A stretch of DNA of 11,046 nucleotides from JBOHRN01 sp050732775 (GCA_050732775.1 JBOHRN010000018.1:1-11046); one strand, 5' to 3'. Positions 1-7,874 are shown, numbered from the stretch's first letter. Numbers and translations are program-made. Notes: generated by a model from the sequence alone, not told the origin.

Positions 1-32
1 AGGAGCGCGGCGAAGCGGCGGGAGCGTTTCAT
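1..32 (-). CDS. Possible gene start cut by the left edge (Arg-rich N-terminus)
   Basis: An ATG at 32 opens a minus-strand frame that stays open to base 1 and reads MKRSRRFAAL. A basic N-terminus followed by small hydrophobic residues would suit the start of a signal peptide or an exported protein, but ten residues cannot establish a family. It begins three bases after the stop of the small broken ORF at 36-337, a spacing typical of an operon. No convincing ribosome binding site precedes it. It may be chance. Confidence 0.22.
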   Translation of the reverse strand, partial: MKRSRRFAAL

Positions 33-35
33 GGC

Positions 36-337
36 CTATACAATACCCATTTCTGACCGGAAGTTCCAGGGGCGGTCGCCTGATCCTCCGAGTTCCGGAT
101 GTGTTTTGCCCGCCAGTTGCGCGAGCAACGCCAGGGCCTCGTCGCGTGCCAGCTCCATCACCCGTGCCGCACCGGCGGCGGTGTCCACCACCAGGGTGGC
201 GAGCCCGGTCGCGGGGGGGAGGTTCGGCCGATTCCGGCAGTACGGCCGATGGCGCGCTCGAGATCGTGCACCCCGCGTATCGCGCCGTCGAACACCACCT
301 CCATGGAATACGCCCAACCACCAGTAGATTGCACCAT
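36..337 (-). pseudogene. Small hypothetical ORF broken by a one-base frameshift at a C7 run
   Basis: Eighteen bases after the debranching enzyme stop, an ATG at 337 (or a better one at 304, MEVVFDGAIRG) opens a frame with coding-like GC-rich third positions. It reads through VHDLERAIGRTAGIGRTSPP and then degenerates to a stop. At the same point a neighbouring frame becomes coding-like (GLATLVVDTAAG, then VMELARDEALALLAQLAG) and ends at a TAG at 36-38. The switch falls on a run of seven C on the minus strand (seven G at 223-229). One extra C would join the halves into a protein of about 100 residues, acidic and helical, with no motif I recognise. It could be a decayed gene, a sequencing error in the homopolymer, or chance. 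Position suggests the tail of the operon. Confidence 0.4.
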
Positions 338-355
338 CTATGGGCAGCACGGAGA

Positions 356-2575
356 TCACGAGCGGAAGACACTCTCCTTCAGGGCCTGAATCCGTTCCCA
401 AAGCTCGACAGAGGAGGACTCGATCCACGGCTGGCGCACGATGCGGAGCTTGCCTTCCTTCTCCGCCACCTCGAAGTGGGATTGGTCGTCCTCCCGCCAG
501 AACCGCAGGGTTACGGTGGCCTCACCGACGCGCAACCGCCTCACGGTCAACTCGGGGAGCCAGTCCGGAAGCACCGGGTCCACCAGCAGGAGATGGAGCG
601 GCGCGAACGGCACCAATCCGAGGAGCGACTGGATGAGGAGCGGGAAAATGCTCTGGTTCCAGGTCTGAGGCCCATTGGCTCGGGGGTACGCACCAGGGTG
701 GGCGAACTGCTCCCGCGCGTAGCCGCCCACGCACTCGGGGACGCGCCCACCGGGCCAGAGACGCGCCAGGTCGTAAAGCCCGCGCACGAGCTCGGTCGCC
801 CGTTCGTTGAGGCCATAGCGGCGGAGACCGAACAGAATGGTCGCGTTCTCGACCGGCCATACGCTCCCCAGATGGTAGTCGAGCGGATTGTACGCGGGAT
901 TGCGGGTGGAGAGTGTCCGAATCCCCCAGCCGCTGAACATGTCGGGCTCGAAGAGCCGCCTGACGAGCCGGGGCACGTGCTCGTCGCTGACGATCCCGGT
1001 AGGGAGACAGTGGCCGGCATTCGAGGTGAGGGCGCAGATCTGCCGTTTATCCGCGTCCAGACCGAAGGCGATACAGCCCTCGTCCTCCATCCAGAAGTCC
1101 CGGTTGAAGCGCTCCTTGAGATCCCGCGCCTGCCGCCAGAGCGCCAAGCCGTCCTTCCGTTCGCCGCGGATCGCCGAGAGCAATGCCATGAACTCGAGTG
1201 CGACGTAGTAGTATCCCTGCACCTCACAAGTGGCGATCGGGGGTTCCACCCGCCGTCCGTCTTCGCCCACGACGGCGTTCTCACTGTCCTTCCATCCCTG
1301 GTGTTTCGGCCCCTCCTCCGCCTGCGTCAGGTACTCCAGATACCCGTCACCGTCCCGGTCGCCGAAGCGCCTGGCCCAGTCCAGGATGCGCCTCGCCGTG
1401 TCCCAGTGCCGTCCAAGCTCTTCCCTGTTCCCGGTGAGGGAGTAGAGATAGCCGAGCCCGATGATATACATGAACGGGCTGGCAAAATCGGCGTAGTAGC
1501 GACGGAACGGGGTCTGGCCCAGGCGCGAGAGCGGATCCGTCTTCGCTTGGGCGATGATGCGGCCCGGCTCCTCGTCGCGCTCCGGGTCCACCCGCTCCCC
1601 CTGCAGCCGCCCGAGGTGCGCGAGCGCGTCGGCCAGCATCTCGCCCCGGTCGAAGAGGCCGGCCTGCCATCCGGCCGTGAGCGCGTCCCGGCCCCAGAGG
1701 CTGAGGTAGAGGGGCACGCCGGCGCCGGGGGTGAGCCACTCGTCCTCGGGCCCCTCGAGAAGTGACAGCGACCCCAGGTCGTGCACGGCGCGGTTGGTGA
1801 TCTCCACGATCGGCGTTTCCGCCACCGCATGGAGCTTGGCCGTGTGCCCGTACCACGCCAGGAGCTTCTCCTCACGGCGTGTCTCGCCGTCCACCGTGAT
1901 CGGGTCCTCGAAATCCACCGCCCGGACCCAGAGCCGGATCTCGCGCGTCCTCTGCCTCGGTAGCTGGACCCGAGCCGAGAGGCGATCTCCACTGGGGGAC
2001 CACCTCTCCTCCTCGGCGCGGATGTGAGTCTCGAACGGCAGTTCCGGATGTAGGTACCGGAACAGGAGTCCGTCCGTACCCGCACGGCTCTCCACCTCCG
2101 CCTCCTGCGCCCGGATTCCAAACTGTGCCTCGTCGACGCTCGCGTAATCGGCGGACAAGATCCAATCAAGGTCGAACTCGGCGAGCTCCTGCCAGCGATT
2201 GGTGATCCAGAGCGTGACCTCCAGAGAAGCGGGATGCATCCGGTAGCGCAGGCGGAGATCGAGGTCGCGGAAGAGGAGCCCCTCTTTCCCGGCGAGGCCG
2301 CCGGAGCCACTTCCCCCGCCGCCTCCCTTCTCCACGGGAGGGTAGACGTAGGCGAACTCCAGCTCGTTCGGGGCGACCTCGGCCAGCGAGCACGGAAATG
2401 GGGCCCCGCCGTTGATCTCCAGGCGGAGACTCCGGAGGAATCGCGCCTGCCGGAAGTAGTAGCCCGTGAGAGTATGCTCGCCAGCCCACCCCTGCGGATC
2501 CAAGATCAGCAAGGAGGATCCCTGCCAGGCATGCAGGGTGTCGGGTCGGTTACGGGCGAGGGGTGAACTATGCAT
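356..2575 (-). CDS. Amylo-alpha-1,6-glucosidase / glycogen debranching enzyme-like protein
   Basis: The protein has 739 residues. Residues 15-260 form a beta-rich N-terminal region of the type found in bacterial debranching enzymes (around HTLTGYYFRQARF and NGGAPFPCSLAEV). From about 280 to 665 comes an (alpha/alpha)6-barrel region with LSLWGRDALTAGW (291-303), DRDGDGYLEY (406-415), HQGWKDSENAVV (425-436), GWGIRTLS (549-556) and YNPLDYHLGSVWPVENA (562-578). By family analogy, D430 in GWKDS is the likely general acid. The expected role is cytoplasmic hydrolysis of alpha-1,6 branches in glycogen-like glucans; the substrate is inferred. I chose the ATG at 2575 because GGAGG lies about seven bases upstream and because it overlaps the GMC stop by eight bases, while the longer frame runs inside the GMC gene. 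A Gly/Ser-rich stretch at residues 84-94 looks like a flexible insertion. Confidence 0.9.
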   Translation of the reverse strand: MHSSPLARNRPDTLHAWQGSSLLILDPQGWAGEHTLTGYYFRQARFLRSLRLEINGGAPFPCSLAEVAPNELEFAYVYPPVEKGGGGGSGSGGLAGKEGLLFRDLDLRLRYRMHPASLEVTLWITNRWQELAEFDLDWILSADYASVDEAQFGIRAQEAEVESRAGTDGLLFRYLHPELPFETHIRAEEERWSPSGDRLSARVQLPRQRTREIRLWVRAVDFEDPITVDGETRREEKLLAWYGHTAKLHAVAETPIVEITNRAVHDLGSLSLLEGPEDEWLTPGAGVPLYLSLWGRDALTAGWQAGLFDRGEMLADALAHLGRLQGERVDPERDEEPGRIIAQAKTDPLSRLGQTPFRRYYADFASPFMYIIGLGYLYSLTGNREELGRHWDTARRILDWARRFGDRDGDGYLEYLTQAEEGPKHQGWKDSENAVVGEDGRRVEPPIATCEVQGYYYVALEFMALLSAIRGERKDGLALWRQARDLKERFNRDFWMEDEGCIAFGLDADKRQICALTSNAGHCLPTGIVSDEHVPRLVRRLFEPDMFSGWGIRTLSTRNPAYNPLDYHLGSVWPVENATILFGLRRYGLNERATELVRGLYDLARLWPGGRVPECVGGYAREQFAHPGAYPRANGPQTWNQSIFPLLIQSLLGLVPFAPLHLLLVDPVLPDWLPELTVRRLRVGEATVTLRFWREDDQSHFEVAEKEGKLRIVRQPWIESSSVELWERIQALKESVFRS

Positions 2576-4307
2576 CGGTGGCCTCCGTGATTTCGCTCCA
2601 CTTTCCGGGCTGCGGCAACGATGCCCGGAAGGAGGGTGCAATCGCCGCTCGCCTGGCCGACGGACGAACCCGGTCGTCCAGCTCGCCGCGCCCGGCCATC
2701 TCCCGCATTCGCTCACCGATGCGGCAGGCGAGCGCCTGAATGGTGAGCGACGGATTCACACCGCCCCCCGTCGGGAAGAGGGAGCCGTCGCAGATCCAGA
2801 GGTTGGGGATCTCCCAGGTACGGCCGTCGCCATCGGTCACGCTGCCAGCCGGATCGCTTCCCATCCGGCAGCCGCCCATCAAATGGGCGGTATCCGCGTC
2901 CTCCCACACGTCGCTCCCGCCGGCCGCTTGCAGGGTCTGCCGCATGAAGTCCACCGCGTGCCGGACGAGCCGCCGGTCGCTGTCGGAGTAAGAGAAGGTG
3001 ACGCGCGGAATCCTGAGCCCGCGCTCGTCCTCCTCGTCGGCCACTTCGACCCGGTTCTGCTCCCGCGGCTCCACCTCGCCCACCATCTTGAAGCCCGCCA
3101 CGTGGTTGTAGCGAGCCATTTCGCGCCGCAGCTCCATCCCCCAGATTCCGCGCCCAGTGGCGAGCTTCTGCGCCCAATCGCGCGGCAGCGGCCCCTGGCT
3201 GCCGAACAGGTACCCGCCTGGGAAGTCCTTCCCCTCGTCGGTGTAGTTCCAGTGCTCGGTGATCGCCATCACCGGCGGGCCCTTGTAGCCGCGTATCTCC
3301 TCCTGAAAGGTCCCCCACACGCGATGATTCGAATGGGTCATCAGGCACTTCCCCACCCAGCCGCTCCCGTTTGCCAGGCCGTCCGGGAACTGCGGGCAGG
3401 CCGAGTTGAGCAGGAGCCGCGGCGTCTCGATGCTGTAGCCCGCCACGACGACGTGTCGCGCCCGCTGGCGACGCCACTTACTTTCGCGCTGATAGAGCAC
3501 CCCGGTGGCCCGACCGTCGCGGCCCACCTCGATCCGGCCCACCACGGCGCAGTCGCGGACCTCCGCACCGGCCTCCAGCGCGCGCGGGATCCAGGTGACC
3601 AGCACGCTCTGCTTCGCGTTCGTGCTGCAGCCGATCATGCAGAAGCCCCGGTAGACGCAGGGCGGGGCCTTCCCGTGTGGCGCGGATAGCGTGGCGAGGG
3701 GAGCGGGCGTCCAGGGAATGCCCGCCCGCTCACACCCCCGTGCGAGGACGAGCCCGGCGGCGTTGACTTCGTGAGCCCGGTACGGATAGCGCCCCCGAGG
3801 CGGTCCCCAAGGATAAGAGATGGGTCCCGCGATTTTGAGCGCCTGCTCCACTTCGCGGTAATAGGGCGCGAGCTCTTTGTAGGTGATCGGCCAGTCCACG
3901 CCGTACCTCAGGAGCGAGTGCGCGCGGAACCATTCGGGGCGGAAGCGGAGCGCGACCATGGTGAAGTGCACCGTCCCTCCACCCACTCCGCGACCGCTGT
4001 TGTTGCTGCCAAGCTCGAGCGGGTCCGTTCCTCCACTGATGCGCTCCTCCCGCCAGTACAGCTTCTGCTGCTCCTCCTCGTCGGAGGCGAAGTCCTCCAG
4101 GGGGCGCCAGAAGGGACCGGCCTCGAAAGCCACCACCCGGAAACCGGCCTCGGCGAGCTTACAGGCAAGGGTGCCACCCCCGGCCCCGGTGCCCACGATG
4201 GCGAAGTCCACCTGCCCGTCGTCGGGGTAACAGCGCATCGGCACCCATCCGCGGGGGCGGAAGACGTCGGGTGCGCGGCCATCCGTCGCGCGCGGCTGCT
4301 CGTTCAC
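2568..4307 (-). CDS. GMC-family FAD oxidoreductase (gluconate/glucose dehydrogenase-type large subunit) with Fe-S-like Cys motif
   Basis: This 579-residue flavoprotein probably oxidises a sugar, sugar acid or polyol. The dinucleotide-binding motif VGTGAGGGT (38-46) sits in a Rossmann start, followed by NNSGRGVGGGTVHFTM (102-117). The C-terminal GMC domain carries HLMGGCRMG (475-483) and GGGVNPSLTIQALA (514-527), which supply the usual catalytic His/Asn region. Cysteines 217, 223 and 227 are spaced C-x5-C-x3-C. As I recall, that is the pattern holding a [3Fe-4S] cluster in the FAD glucose dehydrogenase of Burkholderia cepacia. The start is a GTG at 4307 that overlaps the upstream stop as GTGA, with AGGAG at 4313-4317; the frame further upstream only shadows the previous gene. 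There is no signal peptide. The substrate cannot be read from the sequence. Confidence 0.9.
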   Translation of the reverse strand: MNEQPRATDGRAPDVFRPRGWVPMRCYPDDGQVDFAIVGTGAGGGTLACKLAEAGFRVVAFEAGPFWRPLEDFASDEEEQQKLYWREERISGGTDPLELGSNNSGRGVGGGTVHFTMVALRFRPEWFRAHSLLRYGVDWPITYKELAPYYREVEQALKIAGPISYPWGPPRGRYPYRAHEVNAAGLVLARGCERAGIPWTPAPLATLSAPHGKAPPCVYRGFCMIGCSTNAKQSVLVTWIPRALEAGAEVRDCAVVGRIEVGRDGRATGVLYQRESKWRRQRARHVVVAGYSIETPRLLLNSACPQFPDGLANGSGWVGKCLMTHSNHRVWGTFQEEIRGYKGPPVMAITEHWNYTDEGKDFPGGYLFGSQGPLPRDWAQKLATGRGIWGMELRREMARYNHVAGFKMVGEVEPREQNRVEVADEEDERGLRIPRVTFSYSDSDRRLVRHAVDFMRQTLQAAGGSDVWEDADTAHLMGGCRMGSDPAGSVTDGDGRTWEIPNLWICDGSLFPTGGGVNPSLTIQALACRIGERMREMAGRGELDDRVRPSARRAAIAPSFRASLPQPGKWSEITEATDA

Positions 4308-4915
4308 GGCCGCTCCTCTGCCTCCCACGGGTCGCGCTGATCGAAGCCCAGCCGCACGTATCCCCGGGGAGAGGCCGGCCCGCCGAAGCCGATTTCGCTC
4401 CAGGCGGCGGGATGGGAGTAGTAGGTTGCAACCACCGTCTTCAGGAGCTGGTCCGTGAAGAACCACGGCGCTGCAAGATGTCTCCAGCTCTCGCCGCGGA
4501 CCTCGCCGCGCTGAACGCATCCGAGCACCGCGTCCTGCTCCTCAGGAGCAAGCTCCACAAAGCGGCGGCCATATCGCCCGACGCTCTCTTCCTCGATTCC
4601 CCTGAGGCCCAGCCGCCACGCCTCCCGCAGCGGGGGCACGTCGGCGTATCGGTAGCCCTCGCCCTGGTTTCGATCGAGCATCCAGTCGATCCACGGGGCG
4701 ATCGGCACCGGGTGACCCGGGCGGTCGGGCTGGGGCAGCAGACGGGATGCGACCGCCTCCAGCTTTTGCCACTCCTCCACGTCCAGGAAGCGACGCTCCG
4801 GGATCTCCTGCAGACGGCGGAACACCACGGCCCGGGTCTGCTCATTCCAGGAGGGGGACTCCCGCTTGCCCAGCACGTCATAGCCCGCGAACGGGGTCTG
4901 GAAGGTCTCGCTCAT
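4304..4915 (-). CDS. Gluconate 2-dehydrogenase subunit 3 family protein
   Basis: This 203-residue protein carries the family signature near its C-terminus: WFFTDQLLKTVVATYYSHP (151-169) followed by AWSEIGFGGPASPRGYVRLG (171-190). In characterised complexes this small subunit partners and stabilises the GMC flavoprotein, which is the very next gene, overlapping by four bases. In those complexes the small subunit usually carries the Tat signal that exports the flavoprotein. Here the N-terminus (MSETFQTPFAGYDVLGKRES) has neither twin arginines nor a hydrophobic core, so the pair is predicted to remain in the cytoplasm. The ATG at 4915 overlaps the upstream stop as ATGA, with AGGTGAG immediately upstream; this implies translational coupling. 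The protein is otherwise helical and soluble. Confidence 0.88.
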   Translation of the reverse strand: MSETFQTPFAGYDVLGKRESPSWNEQTRAVVFRRLQEIPERRFLDVEEWQKLEAVASRLLPQPDRPGHPVPIAPWIDWMLDRNQGEGYRYADVPPLREAWRLGLRGIEEESVGRYGRRFVELAPEEQDAVLGCVQRGEVRGESWRHLAAPWFFTDQLLKTVVATYYSHPAAWSEIGFGGPASPRGYVRLGFDQRDPWEAEERP

Positions 4916-6033
4916 CTCACCTGTTCTGCTAGCAGTGCTAGACCGGCCAGACCCGCGAGCGCCATCCCGGTGAAGGAGGGGGGCGCTGGCAGGGGTGGTC
5001 CCGACAGGAGATTCTGGCTCCAGTTGCGCCAGCCGCCCATGCTGCGCTGGATTCCGTGGGCGTGAAAGCCCATTCCGGCGATCCCCGCCACGGCGCTTGC
5101 TCGGAGCAGCAACCGGGCAAGCTGCCGGCGAGCCGGCGTGGGGCGGAGCGCAGCCAGGGCCAGCACGAGGGCGGCGAGCGGCGGCACGCTCACCGGGATG
5201 TACATTGCCGGGCGGTGGAACGCGCCCCGGAAGTGGAGCACTCCGGCCTCCAAAGCGGTGCCCAGTAGCCCCAACGCCGCCCCGACGGCGAGCAGACGAC
5301 CGGCAGGAATGCCCAGGAGCAGCGGGGGGTGGCGCTCCCGCGGCTGTCTCATGCGAGCGGCCGTCATGCCCATAAGCCCGGCGGCGGTGAGACCGAGAGG
5401 TGCCGCGACGGGCGGACCGTAGAACAGATTCTCCCAGATCCATCCCCCGATGCGACGGGAGGTGTTGTAGGAGTGAAAACCCAGTCCCACCAGCCCGGTC
5501 AGGACAGCCGCCCCGAACAGCGCGTCCCGCGGGCGCCCCGCGCGCTGAGGGCCCGTGGCCTGCAAGGTGCTCGCGAGCAGGGTGAGGGCCGAGACGACGG
5601 GTGCGACATACATCGCTGGATTGTAGAACCCGCCCCGATAGTGTTCCGCCGCACTGTCCGCCAGGATGCTGAAGGAGAGCGCCGCGGCGCCCCACGAGAG
5701 TTGACGGGCGACCGCCTCCCGATTTCCGCTCGCAGCTTCGCCCGGGGCCCTGCGATCACCCTTTGCTTCGATACCTGTACCGTGGATCCCAGGGTGGTCC
5801 TTTCTCCGCAGATCAGTCTCCTCCTCCAGGCGCTCGATCTCGGTCTCCCATTCGACCGTGCGCCGCCTGGGCGCGCGAGACTTCCTTGGCGACATGCTGT
5901 GCCGCAGCGGGAGCGCGAGCACACACACCGCACCCAGAGCAAGTCCGGCGAGCAGGAGCCCTTTGCGGCTGTCTTCGTTACTTGAGACCCGCGCTCGAGG
6001 CGAAGGGGTGAGTTCGGTGGAGCGCGCAGTCAT
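4912..6033 (-). CDS. Internally duplicated polytopic membrane protein, putative membrane partner of the dehydrogenase
   Basis: I do not recognise this 373-residue protein as a named family. One helix (about 24-43) is followed by a charged linker with a short coiled-coil-like stretch (60-78), then two homologous units of about four helices each (about 112-227 and 246-366). The units align: H131-Y-R-G-G-F-x2-PAMY with H267-F-R-G-A-F-x2-PAMY; GLGFH187 with GMGFH324; GGW198 and later NLFYGPP with GGW335 and later NLLSGPP. About nine transmembrane segments are expected. Two histidines recur in each unit, which could bind haem b or line a quinone site; this is inference. The ATG at 6033 overlaps the ThDP enzyme stop as ATGA, with AGGAGGAG at 6045-6052. 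The gene sits where a cytochrome subunit would be expected in a gluconate dehydrogenase operon. Confidence 0.8.
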   Translation of the reverse strand: MTARSTELTPSPRARVSSNEDSRKGLLLAGLALGAVCVLALPLRHSMSPRKSRAPRRRTVEWETEIERLEEETDLRRKDHPGIHGTGIEAKGDRRAPGEAASGNREAVARQLSWGAAALSFSILADSAAEHYRGGFYNPAMYVAPVVSALTLLASTLQATGPQRAGRPRDALFGAAVLTGLVGLGFHSYNTSRRIGGWIWENLFYGPPVAAPLGLTAAGLMGMTAARMRQPRERHPPLLLGIPAGRLLAVGAALGLLGTALEAGVLHFRGAFHRPAMYIPVSVPPLAALVLALAALRPTPARRQLARLLLRASAVAGIAGMGFHAHGIQRSMGGWRNWSQNLLSGPPLPAPPSFTGMALAGLAGLALLAEQVR

Positions 6034-7871
6034 TCCGAGATGTTCTCCTCCTGATTCGCGCCCTCCGGACCCGGGATCGGGCCGATCCCCTGAACCAGTA
6101 GCTCGTCGATCTTGTCGCGGAACATGGTGAGACTGATCCGGACTGGATCCTTCTGCCCCTTCACCAGCGCGCGCACGTAGTTCAGCGCATGTTCGGTGGA
6201 GATCTTCGGCGGCAGCGGCGCCTCGTCCGGATCCACCACGCACTCCACCAGCGTCGGCCCGTCCGTCTTCGCGAATGCGGCGCGGAAGGCGGGCTCGAGC
6301 TCTTCGGGCTGGGTGACGTGGAAGCCCTGTCCTCCACAGTTGATCGCCCAGTCGGCGAAGGAGCGCGGGTTGTGGAGATCGACGCCGAACTCCGGATTCC
6401 CCACGAAGGTCATCTGCTCCCAGCGGATCTGGCCGAAATAGTCGTTGCGGAGCACCACCACCACGATGGGGAGGCGGTACTTGACGGCGGTGAGCATCTC
6501 GCCCATCAGCATGGTGAAGGCGCCGTCACCCACCAAGGCGACCGCGCGCCGGTCCGGGAAGGCGACCTGCGCGCCGATCGCATATGGGAGGCCGGAGGCC
6601 ATGGTTGCCAGGTTGCCGGAGCCGGAAGCCATCATCCCGGGGCGCACATCCAGGTAACGGCTGAACCAGGTGGTGCTCGTTCCCGAATCGCCGCAGAGTA
6701 TGGCGTTGTCGGGCAGGTGCCGATTGAATTCCCAGGCCACCCGCTGCGGACGCATGGGCACGCCATCGTCCTGCGCGCGCTTCTCGAGCACCTTGCGCCA
6801 GTCCGCCTTCTCCGCCTGCATCTGCGCTAGCCACTCGGCGCCGGCAGGATTCGGCTGGAGTCGCTCCACGAGCTTCGCGAGCGTATCGCGGGAGTCTCCC
6901 GGGAGCCCCACCTCCGCCGGGTAGCGCAGCCCGATCCGCTCCGGGTCGATGTCGATCTGTACGGCGCGCGCGCTCCCCGGCTGCGGGTAGTAACCCATGT
7001 AGGGAAAGGAGGAGCCGACAATGAGCAGCGTGTCGCACTGCTCCAGCGCGAGTTGCCCTGGCCGATCACCGAGCAGGCCGACTCCTCCCATATGGTTCGG
7101 GTGGTCCGCCGGCACCACCGCCTTGCCCAGGTAGGCGTGCACGATGGGTGCGTTCAGATACTCTGAGGCGGCGATCACTTCCTCCATCGCTCTCAGCGCA
7201 CCGCTCCCCACCAGCATGGCGACCCTCGTCCCGGAGTGGAGCAGCAGGGCGGCTGCGTCGAGTGCCTCGCCCGGAGGCGTAGGTATAGGGCGCGTCCAGG
7301 TAGCGCTCACGTGGCCCATCGGCTTCGTCGCATGCCGGCCCTCCTGCACGCTGCGCTTCGGCGCCGGCTCGTGCTGCAGGTCTGTGGGGAAGCAGATATG
7401 CGCCACACCCCGGCGGGACAGCGCCGCCTTGACCCCCTCGTGCACGAGCGCCTGCACCTGGGCGGGAGAGCGGACCTCATGATTGTAGACAGAGACATCC
7501 CTGAACAGGTGGACCAGATCCACCTCTTGCTGATAGTGGGTTCCGATCAGGTCGTGGTAGATCTGCCCGGTGAGGGCGAGCACGCTCGCGCCGTCCATCT
7601 TCGCGTCGTAGAGGCCATTGAGCAGGTGGATCGCTCCCGGGCCGGAGGTCGCCAGGCATACGCCAAGTCCCCCCGTGAACTTGGCATACGCGCAGGCGGC
7701 GAAGGCGGCCGCCTCCTCGTGCCTCACCTGGATCAGCTGGATGTCGCTCTGCCGTTTCCGGATCGCCTCGTAGATGCCGTTGATCCCGTCACCCGGCAAG
7801 CTGAAGACATGGCGGACTCCCCAGTCGTCGATCAGCGTGTTGATCAGTACCTCTGCTGCCGTTTCCGCCAT
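6030..7871 (-). CDS. Thiamine diphosphate-dependent oxidase, pyruvate oxidase/dehydrogenase (quinone) type
   Basis: This 613-residue enzyme has the three-domain layout of PoxB-type proteins. The N-terminal pyrimidine-binding domain contains FSLPGDGINGIYEA (23-36) and the catalytic glutamate E52 in VRHEEAAAFAA, then SGPGAIHLLNGLYDAKMD (76-93). The middle flavin-type domain spans roughly 200-340 (VGSGALRAM, then VQIDIDPERIG). The ThDP domain has GSGNLATMASGLPYAIGAQ (417-435) and the metal/diphosphate motif GDG (448-450), then 25 residues, then N476. It probably decarboxylates a 2-oxo acid such as pyruvate and passes electrons to quinone or oxygen; the true substrate is open. The acidic tail (600-613) does not resemble the amphipathic lipid-binding C-terminus of Escherichia coli PoxB. 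AAGGAGGT lies just before the ATG at 7871. Confidence 0.92.
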   Translation of the reverse strand: MAETAAEVLINTLIDDWGVRHVFSLPGDGINGIYEAIRKRQSDIQLIQVRHEEAAAFAACAYAKFTGGLGVCLATSGPGAIHLLNGLYDAKMDGASVLALTGQIYHDLIGTHYQQEVDLVHLFRDVSVYNHEVRSPAQVQALVHEGVKAALSRRGVAHICFPTDLQHEPAPKRSVQEGRHATKPMGHVSATWTRPIPTPPGEALDAAALLLHSGTRVAMLVGSGALRAMEEVIAASEYLNAPIVHAYLGKAVVPADHPNHMGGVGLLGDRPGQLALEQCDTLLIVGSSFPYMGYYPQPGSARAVQIDIDPERIGLRYPAEVGLPGDSRDTLAKLVERLQPNPAGAEWLAQMQAEKADWRKVLEKRAQDDGVPMRPQRVAWEFNRHLPDNAILCGDSGTSTTWFSRYLDVRPGMMASGSGNLATMASGLPYAIGAQVAFPDRRAVALVGDGAFTMLMGEMLTAVKYRLPIVVVVLRNDYFGQIRWEQMTFVGNPEFGVDLHNPRSFADWAINCGGQGFHVTQPEELEPAFRAAFAKTDGPTLVECVVDPDEAPLPPKISTEHALNYVRALVKGQKDPVRISLTMFRDKIDELLVQGIGPIPGPEGANQEENISE

Positions 7872-7874
7872 GGG

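Noticed and set aside
101..1765. A 554-codon plus-strand open frame
   Set aside because: It lies antisense to the well-supported debranching enzyme, shows no domain motifs, and is rich in Arg/Pro/Ala/Glu as expected for the reverse frame of a GC-rich gene.
2466..3689. A 407-codon plus-strand open frame
   Set aside because: It is antisense to the GMC oxidoreductase, whose FAD and C-terminal motifs are clear. Its own translation has no recognisable motif.
4308..4520. Upstream extension of the GMC gene to an ATG at 4520
   Set aside because: This part is the out-of-frame shadow of the subunit 3-type gene. The GTG at 4307 has a good ribosome binding site and the usual 4-base overlap.
4916..5695. 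Upstream extension of the subunit 3-type gene to an ATG at 5695
   Set aside because: The extra 260 residues are a Gly/Arg/Pro-rich shadow of the membrane protein gene. Family homology begins at the ATG at 4915.
6034..6243. Upstream extension of the membrane protein to an ATG at 6243
   Set aside because: It overlaps the C-terminal part of the ThDP oxidase in another frame. The ATG at 6033 overlaps the stop as ATGA with AGGAGGAG upstream.
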